A stretch of 64,000 bases of DNA from Liopterus haemorrhoidalis (lineage: Eukaryota > Arthropoda > Insecta > Coleoptera > Dytiscidae). Both the position numbers and the translations under genes were made by a program. Of this stretch, positions 57,948 through 64,000 are shown in pieces. Numbering within the stretch: the first letter of the stretch is position 1; the number at the start of each line of letters is the position of its first letter. The stretch is taken from assembly GCA_963971575.1 (NCBI GenBank), contig OZ020624.1, positions 14,477,249-14,541,248 on the forward strand. The letters run 5' to 3'. Below the pieces are notes generated by a model. It ran no database searches. It had not been told where the DNA came from and was given only the letters and a program-made list of their open reading frames with translations.

Positions 57948-58478
57948 TGTCTGTGTGTCTGTGTGTACACGATAACTCAAAAACGGTTTAACTTAAAGAG
58001 TTCGTTCTGGTACTAAAAAATTCTCCTATTAAATAGGAAGAACCTTATTGTTTTTTTATGAAAATCGGTTGACTAGAAATGGGAGTTTACTCGTGTCGAT
58101 TTTAATATTTAGCAACAGAAAAATATTTCGAAAAAATTTATTGAACAAAAGTTACTATAAATGCAATAACTAATAACTTTTATTTGAGACGTTTTTTGAT
58201 AAAACGAAAAATTTCGAAAAATTTTTGTAAAATGATTTAAAATTTTTCCAAGTCTCAATTTTTTCATACTTATATGTAACGTTTCCATGGTCATGATAAT
58301 TAATTCGTAACTAATAAAGCAAGCCTTGGACAAAAATTTGTATAGAACATAATTTGATGTATTTTTGAAGATTTATCTAAATATTTAAAAAAAAATTTTT
58401 TTTTAGTTTACATTTTTTTTTAAATATTTTTTTTATGGGAGGGCAAGTCTAGCGGAGGTTTCCTTTCGCCACTGGTTT
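57769..58478. repeat. Unclassified repeat with (GT)n tract (U5)
   Basis: 23 GT repeats (57901-57946), the longest here. A short deletion near 58105 removes TTTGCGAATAT-type sequence present in the other units. Confidence 0.5.
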
Positions 58479-59353
58479 TTATTATTATTATTTCACGTCT
58501 TAAATTATGTTGAACGCGGTAAAAGACTTTTTTTTAACTCTTTCGACTTAATTATTTACATCTTAAAACCGTCATAAGTTAGTTTTTTGCGTCTTTTAGT
58601 TTAACCATTTTTGACAATTTTTTTTTACCCTTTTAACAAACCTATTTCTATTAAAACGTCTTAACTCTACATTTATTTTGCTTTTAAGTGAATAATAAGG
58701 GAGTTATTTATATTACAAATATTTGAAACTTTCCCGCCATAACTCTACAAATATTTATCGAATCAAAAAAAATATATTTGTTTTAAGGATTTGCCTTTTT
58801 ATTTAAAACAATATTTGTTTTATATATTTTGCTGTTAAGTTAATTATAAGGGAGTTATTTATATTTCAAATATATGGAGTTCGCGCGCTTGTCGTTAGGA
58901 AATTTCCACATTAAACAATGTATTGTCCACTGCGATTAAAAGTTTTTTCAGCTCTAAATTCGCTTATTTTTCTCTTATTTCCACATATAATGTATATTCT
59001 CTTCTTTCTCACCATCTCTCCTACTATTTGCACAAGTTTTTTGTCCTTGCAGTCACTTTTGCACACGTATTCGTCAGTTTTTGAGTACAAAATATCACTT
59101 TTTCATTTTTATTACGTCTTTTATTAATATTATACGTCTTAAAATATTTTGAACGCGGTAATACCCTTTTTTTAGCGCATTCAACTTACCTATTTACGTC
59201 TTAAAAGCGTCATAAGTTGGTTTTTTGCGCCTTTTAGGTTAACTATTTTTGACCTCTTTTTTCTTAACCCTCTTAACTAACCAATTACTCTTTTAAACGT
59301 CTTAACTCCACATATATTTTGCTGTTAAGTGAATTATAAGGGAGTTGCTTTTA
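58479..59353. repeat. Tail satellite (U5)
   Basis: Matches 17741-18608. Confidence 0.8.
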
Positions 59354-59923
59354 GGGTGCATTCAATTTGACGCCCCGACCGTTCCGAGCACGTTCTGTAC
59401 ACTCAAACGTGTTCGATTTGACGCTCGGAGTACACTCAATTGTACAAATTGTACTCAATTATTATTATATTATTATTATTATTAATAACAATAGACAAAT
59501 AATATTGTTATTTGTCTATGTCTACAGAGTAGGGCCATTTTATGTATTTGTGACGTTCTGCAAACAGCAAAAAAAAATTTAAAATACATCGTTCATAAAA
59601 TTAAAATGGAAAAAATTCATTAAATCAATTCATTAATTATTATCTAATTTAAAATTAATATTATTTCTTCAACATTGAAAAAAAAAAAAAAAAAAATCAA
59701 GGAAAAACCGAGGTACAATATAATTTTTGATTCATGACTGACGTGAACTAATCTGACAGTAAAAATGCCGCCTAAAATTGTAGGGTTAGATTTTATAAAC
59801 ATTACGTCACAACAACGGTCAATCCGTGTTCGAGTTGCTGCGCTCCGTTAGTGCTCTATTCATGACGTCACCATCAACTGCTCGCTCAGCGCTCGCTCTA
59901 CCCTGTACAACTCGAATGCACCC
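59354..59923. mobile_element. Harbinger-type MITE (U5 copy)
   Basis: 570 bp without the 998-bp insertion. The left terminus carries ATTCAATT instead of ATTCGATT. A-tract of 19. Confidence 0.8.
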
Positions 59924-62155
59924 TTATATTTCAAATATTTGGAGTTCGCCGGTTTAGCGTTAGGATATTTCCACTGTAAACAATGTATTGTCCACTGCGA
60001 TTAAAAGTTTTTTCAGCTCTAAATTCGCTTATTTTTCTCTTCTTTCCACTTATTATGTATATTCTCTTCTTTCTCACCATCTGTCCTATGATTTGCATCA
60101 GTTTTTTGTCTTTACAGTCACTTTTGCACACGTATTCGTCAGTTTTTGGGTACAAAGTATCACTTTTTCATTCTTATTACGCCTTTTATTAATATTTCAC
60201 GTCTTAAAATATTTTGAACGCGGTAAAACCCTTTTTTTAGCACATTCAACTTACCTATTTACGTCTTAAAACCGTCATAAGTTGGTTTCTTGCGTCTTTT
60301 AGGTTAACTATTTTTGACCTCTTTTTTCTTAACTAACCTATTTTTATTTTAAACGTCTTAACTCCACATATATCTTGCGGTTAAGTGAATAATAAGGGAG
60401 TTATTTATATTACAAATATTTGAAGTTTTCCCGCCATTACTCTACAAATATTACTCGAATCAAAAAAATGTATTTATGTTAAGAATTTGCCTTTTAATTT
60501 TAAACAATATTTGTTTTATATATTTTGCTGTTTACTGAATTATAAGGGAGTTGATTATTTTTCAAATATTTGGAGTTCGAGCGCTTGGCGTTAGGAAATT
60601 TCCACTGTAAACAATGTATTGTCCACAGCGGTTAAAAGTTTTTTCAGCTTTAAATTCACTTGTTGTTCCCTTATTTCCACTTATTATGTCTATTCTGTTC
60701 TTTCTCACCGTCTGTCCTATGATTTGCACAAGTTTCTTGTCTTTACAGTCACCTTGCGCACTTATAATAACCAATTTCTCTTTATAGCGTCGTAACTCCA
60801 CATATATGTTGTTGTTAAGTGAATAATAAGGGAATTATTTATGTGACAAATATTTGAAGTTTTCCCGCCATAACTCTACAAATATTTATCGAATCAAAAA
60901 CATGTATTTATATTAATGATTTGGCTTTTAATTTTAAATAATACTGGTTTTACATGTTTTGCTGTTAAGTGAAATATAAGGGAGTTATTTTTATTTAAAA
61001 TATTTGGAGTTCGCGCGCTTGGCGTTAGGAAATTTCCACTGTAAACAATGTATTGTCCACAGCGGTTAAAAGTTTTTTCAGCTTTAAATTCACTTGTTGT
61101 TCCCTTATTTCCACTTATTATGTCTATTCTGTTCTTTCTCACCGTCTGTCCTATGATTTGCACAAGTTTCTTGTCTTTACAGTCACCTTGCGCACTTATA
61201 ATAACCAATTTCTCTTTATAGCGTCTTAACTCCACATATATGTTGTTGTTGTTAAGTGAATAATAGGGGAATTATTTATATGACAAATATTTGAAGTTTT
61301 CCCGCCATAACTCTACAAATATTTATCGAATCAAAAACATGTATTTATATTAATGATTTGGCTTTTAATTTTAAATAATACTGGTTTTACATGTTTTGCT
61401 GTTAAGTGAAATATAAGGGAGTTATTTTTATTTAAAATATTTGGAGTTCGCGCGCTTGGCGTTAGGAAATTTCCACTGTAAACAAAGTATTGTCCACAGC
61501 GTTTAAAAGTTTTTTCAGCTTTAAATTCACTTGTTGTTCCCTTATTTCCACTTATTATGTATATTCTGTTCTTTCTCACCGTCTGTCCTATGATTTGCAC
61601 AAGTTTTTTGTCTTTACAGTCACTTCTGCGCACGTATTCGTGAAATTTTGAGCACAAAGTATCAATTTTTGAGCACAAAGTATCACTATTTTATTCTTAT
61701 TACGTCCTTTTATTAATATTTCACGTCTTAAATTATGTTGAACGCCGTAAAACACTTTTTTTAACTCTTTCGTCTTAATTATTTACGTCTTAAAACCGTT
61801 ATAAATTAGTTTTTTGCGTCTTTTAGGTTAACTATTTTTGACATCTTTTTTTTAACCCTTTCAACTAACCTATTTATCTTTTAAACTTTATGAATCCACA
61901 TATGTTATGCTGTTAAGTGAATAATAAGGGAATTTATTTACATTACAAACATTTGAAGTTTTCCCGCCATAACTCTACAAATATTTATCGAATCAAAAAA
62001 ATATATTTATGTTAGGGATTTACCCTTTAATTTTAAACAATATTTATTTTATATATTTTGCTGTTATGTGAATTATAAGGGAGTTATTTATATTTCAAAT
62101 ATTTGGAGTTCGTGCGCTTGGCGTTAGGAAATTTCCACTGTAAACAATGTATTGT
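59924..62155. repeat. U6 satellite block, five monomers
   Basis: As U4 and U5 in the second monomer (GTTCGAGCGC), but TTACGTCTTAAAACC near 61785 as in U2 rather than TTACATCCTAAAACC of U3-U5. Confidence 0.85.
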
Positions 62156-62433
62156 TAGGGTGACCATCCGTCCCGGTTTTCCGGGATTGTCCCGGTGTCC
62201 CGAAAAATGTTCTCGGGACGCCCGATTGTCCCGGTTTTTGAGGTGAGGACTCTTTTTGCTCTTCACTTTGAATTTGGGGGAGGTGAGGACCTTTTTGTTT
62301 TTTTTTGCTCTTTTCTTTGAATTTGGGAGGTGAGGACCTTTTTTTTGCTCTTCACTTGGATCTGGGAGGAAACAAAGACCTTCTTTTTTTTTCCTGTGTC
62401 CCGGTTTCCCTTCACTGAAATCTGGTCACCCTA
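62156..62433. mobile_element. hAT-type MITE, one internal repeat lost (U6 copy)
   Basis: 278 bp; one roughly 40-bp internal repeat unit is missing relative to the other units. Confidence 0.85.
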
Positions 62434-62626
62434 TGTATTGTGTCTACTGCGATTCAAAGTTTTTTCAGCTCTAAATTCGCTTATTGTTCCCTTATTTCCA
62501 CTTATTACGTCTATTCTCTTCTTTCTCACCATCTGTCCTATGATTTGTACAAATTTTTTGTCTTTACAGTCACCTTCGCACACGTACTCGTCAGTTTTTG
62601 AGCACAAAGTATCACTTTTTCATTCT

Positions 62627-63608
62627 CACACAGGTTAGCTTGGTGGATGCCGCGAAGAGCTACAAGAAGTGGATGAGAACCAGCGCCGGCGTGCCGCTGA
62701 GAGCCTTCATCGACACGGGTAGTGTCTACGACCTCATCACGGAGGAATGTGCACGGCGTTTGCAGTGTACGCTGTCTGCAAATGGGCAGCAATTGCATGG
62801 ATTCGGCGGAGGGACGACTTGGACCTTAGGTAAGGTCGAGCTGTCCGTGATCATTGACGGCGCCGGCGTTAAGATGCACCCGTTGGTGGTGACATGTGGT
62901 TTGTCGGGAGCCGACATCCTGATAGGGCAGCCAGCGCTCTCGTCAGGCGAGGTGGTCCTGCTCGTGCGGGACGGCACGGTGAGCCTGTCGCGCGAGGAGA
63001 ACTTCCTCCAAAAGCTGGCGTTGGAGGATGATGACCTGGACGAGCCATGGCAGCAGAAGTTAGAAGTACGGCTCGTCGAGGATGCCTGGCTTCTACCCAA
63101 CGACGACCAGAGCCCAGCAGTCACGGTGGATGGATTGGCTGAAGGTGCGTTCCTGCTAGTTAAGGAACGGACGGTCCGGCGACACACCTCCGAACTTATC
63201 GTAAAGGGAGCACTTTTGGGGCCAGGGCATATGAAGATGAGAATTTGGAATCAGAGTCTCAGGGGCGTTATCTGGCCCACCAAACACCCGCTGGCGCGCG
63301 GCTTTGTTATCTTTCCAGATAAAGACCCGGAACAGGTGAACTCGGTGAGTATCATTAATAATAAATTAAGCTTTGCAGATGTCAAGGTGGGTGATATCGC
63401 TGAAAGTGAAAGGAGTGAATTGGAAGCGCTCTTGTCACGGTTGCAAAATTGCTTCTCGAGTGGGGATGAAGATTTGGGGCTCACCCACTTGGGGGAAATG
63501 AGAATCCAGTTAACCACGCATAGCGCGTACACCGATATACCATCGCCCGTACAGGCTGTCACTCGCAGAGAGGGAAACGGTGAAACAAAAAGTGGAGACG
63601 CTACTTAA
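62627..63608 (+). CDS. pol: gypsy pol, protease part (U6)
   Basis: Complete protease part with FIDTGS. Preceding satellite is 62434-62626. Confidence 0.85.
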
Positions 63609-64000
63609 CAGCAGGGCCATACGAGAGTCTGGATCGGAGTACGCAAGCCCCATCGTACTTGTCCGAAAAGCAAACGGCGGACGTCGGATGTGCGTTGACT
63701 ATCGCGCACTGAATAAGGTAAGAGTGAAAGATCGACATCCGATGCCACTGGTGAAGGATGAATTCACCAAGTTAGCGGGTAAGTGTTATTATAGTACACT
63801 TGATTTAGTCCAAGGTTATCACCAAGTCCCTATGCATGTGGACTCTGTACATAAAACTGCATTTATTACTCCGGATGGTCACTATGAGTGGTTACGAGTC
63901 CCCTTCGGGCTCGCTAATGCTCCAGCTCTCTTCCAGAAGGTAGTACAGCGAATGCTGAAGGGTATTCCCAGTGATCAGGTGCTGGCTTACATGGATGACC
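63580..64000 (+). CDS. pol: gypsy pol, RT part cut by window end (U6)
   Basis: RT palm begins as in other units and reaches YMDD at the last bases of the window. Two private changes: KVRVKD for KVTVKD, and LDLVQGYHQ for LDLAQGYHQ, the second next to a catalytic Asp. Confidence 0.85.
   Translation, partial: MKQKVETLLNSRAIRESGSEYASPIVLVRKANGGRRMCVDYRALNKVRVKDRHPMPLVKDEFTKLAGKCYYSTLDLVQGYHQVPMHVDSVHKTAFITPDGHYEWLRVPFGLANAPALFQKVVQRMLKGIPSDQVLAYMDD

Noticed and set aside
1..64000. Host protein-coding, rRNA or tRNA gene
   Set aside because: Every recognisable domain is from a transposable element; I saw no tRNA-like cloverleaf boxes or rRNA-like segments.

Overview
The window is eukaryotic, AT-rich repetitive DNA, most likely from an insect. 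It holds no cellular gene that I can recognise. The clues are animal-type elements: Ty3/gypsy pol and gag, a LINE reverse transcriptase, hAT and PIF/Harbinger DNA transposons, and (GT)n tracts. The LINE C-terminal region resembles elements I know from Hymenoptera, but that is only a weak hint about the host.

Almost everything belongs to one tandem array of large composite units, here called U1 to U6. The reference point is the right end of a Harbinger-type element (…TCGAATGCACCC followed by TTA). U1 is 2-6110 (6.1 kb, reduced), U2 6111-19178 (13.07 kb), U3 19179-32796 (13.62 kb), U4 32797-46858 (14.06 kb), U5 46859-59923 (13.07 kb), and U6 59924-64000 (cut by the window end). Units are near-identical but differ by clean indels and scattered SNPs.

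The ground layer of each unit is a satellite with a full period of about 640 bp. A short form of about 440 bp lacks roughly 200 bp internally. Other elements inserted into this satellite, and the loaded block was then amplified as a higher-order repeat. In order, a full unit holds: (1) satellite monomers; (2) a hAT-type MITE of about 320 bp with an 8-bp target duplication; (3) a 5'-truncated Ty3/gypsy element with protease, RT, RNase H, integrase and a 264-bp 3' LTR; (4) a 16-bp-period minisatellite running directly into (5) an antisense, 5'-truncated LINE; (6) the 5' LTR, leader and broken gag of a second LTR retrotransposon, whose LTR carries another hAT MITE; (7) a repeat with a variable (GT)n tract; (8) more satellite; (9) a Harbinger-type MITE with a TTA target duplication. 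In U3 and U4 the last MITE is interrupted by a further 998-bp insertion.

U1 lacks the whole retrotransposon core, apparently by recombination between two satellite monomers. Its Harbinger-type element is longer and contains a nested 2.4-kb DNA transposon with a HARBI1-like transposase remnant, two hAT elements and a perfect 59-bp-arm palindrome.

The coding stretches are all transposon-derived and all broken. Most breaks (frame changes in pol, a stop in the LINE active-site motif, shifts in gag) are shared by every copy, so decay came before amplification. A few breaks are private to single units. I see no CRISPR array, operon, rRNA, tRNA or host gene. The biological interest is the structure and evolution of the array.
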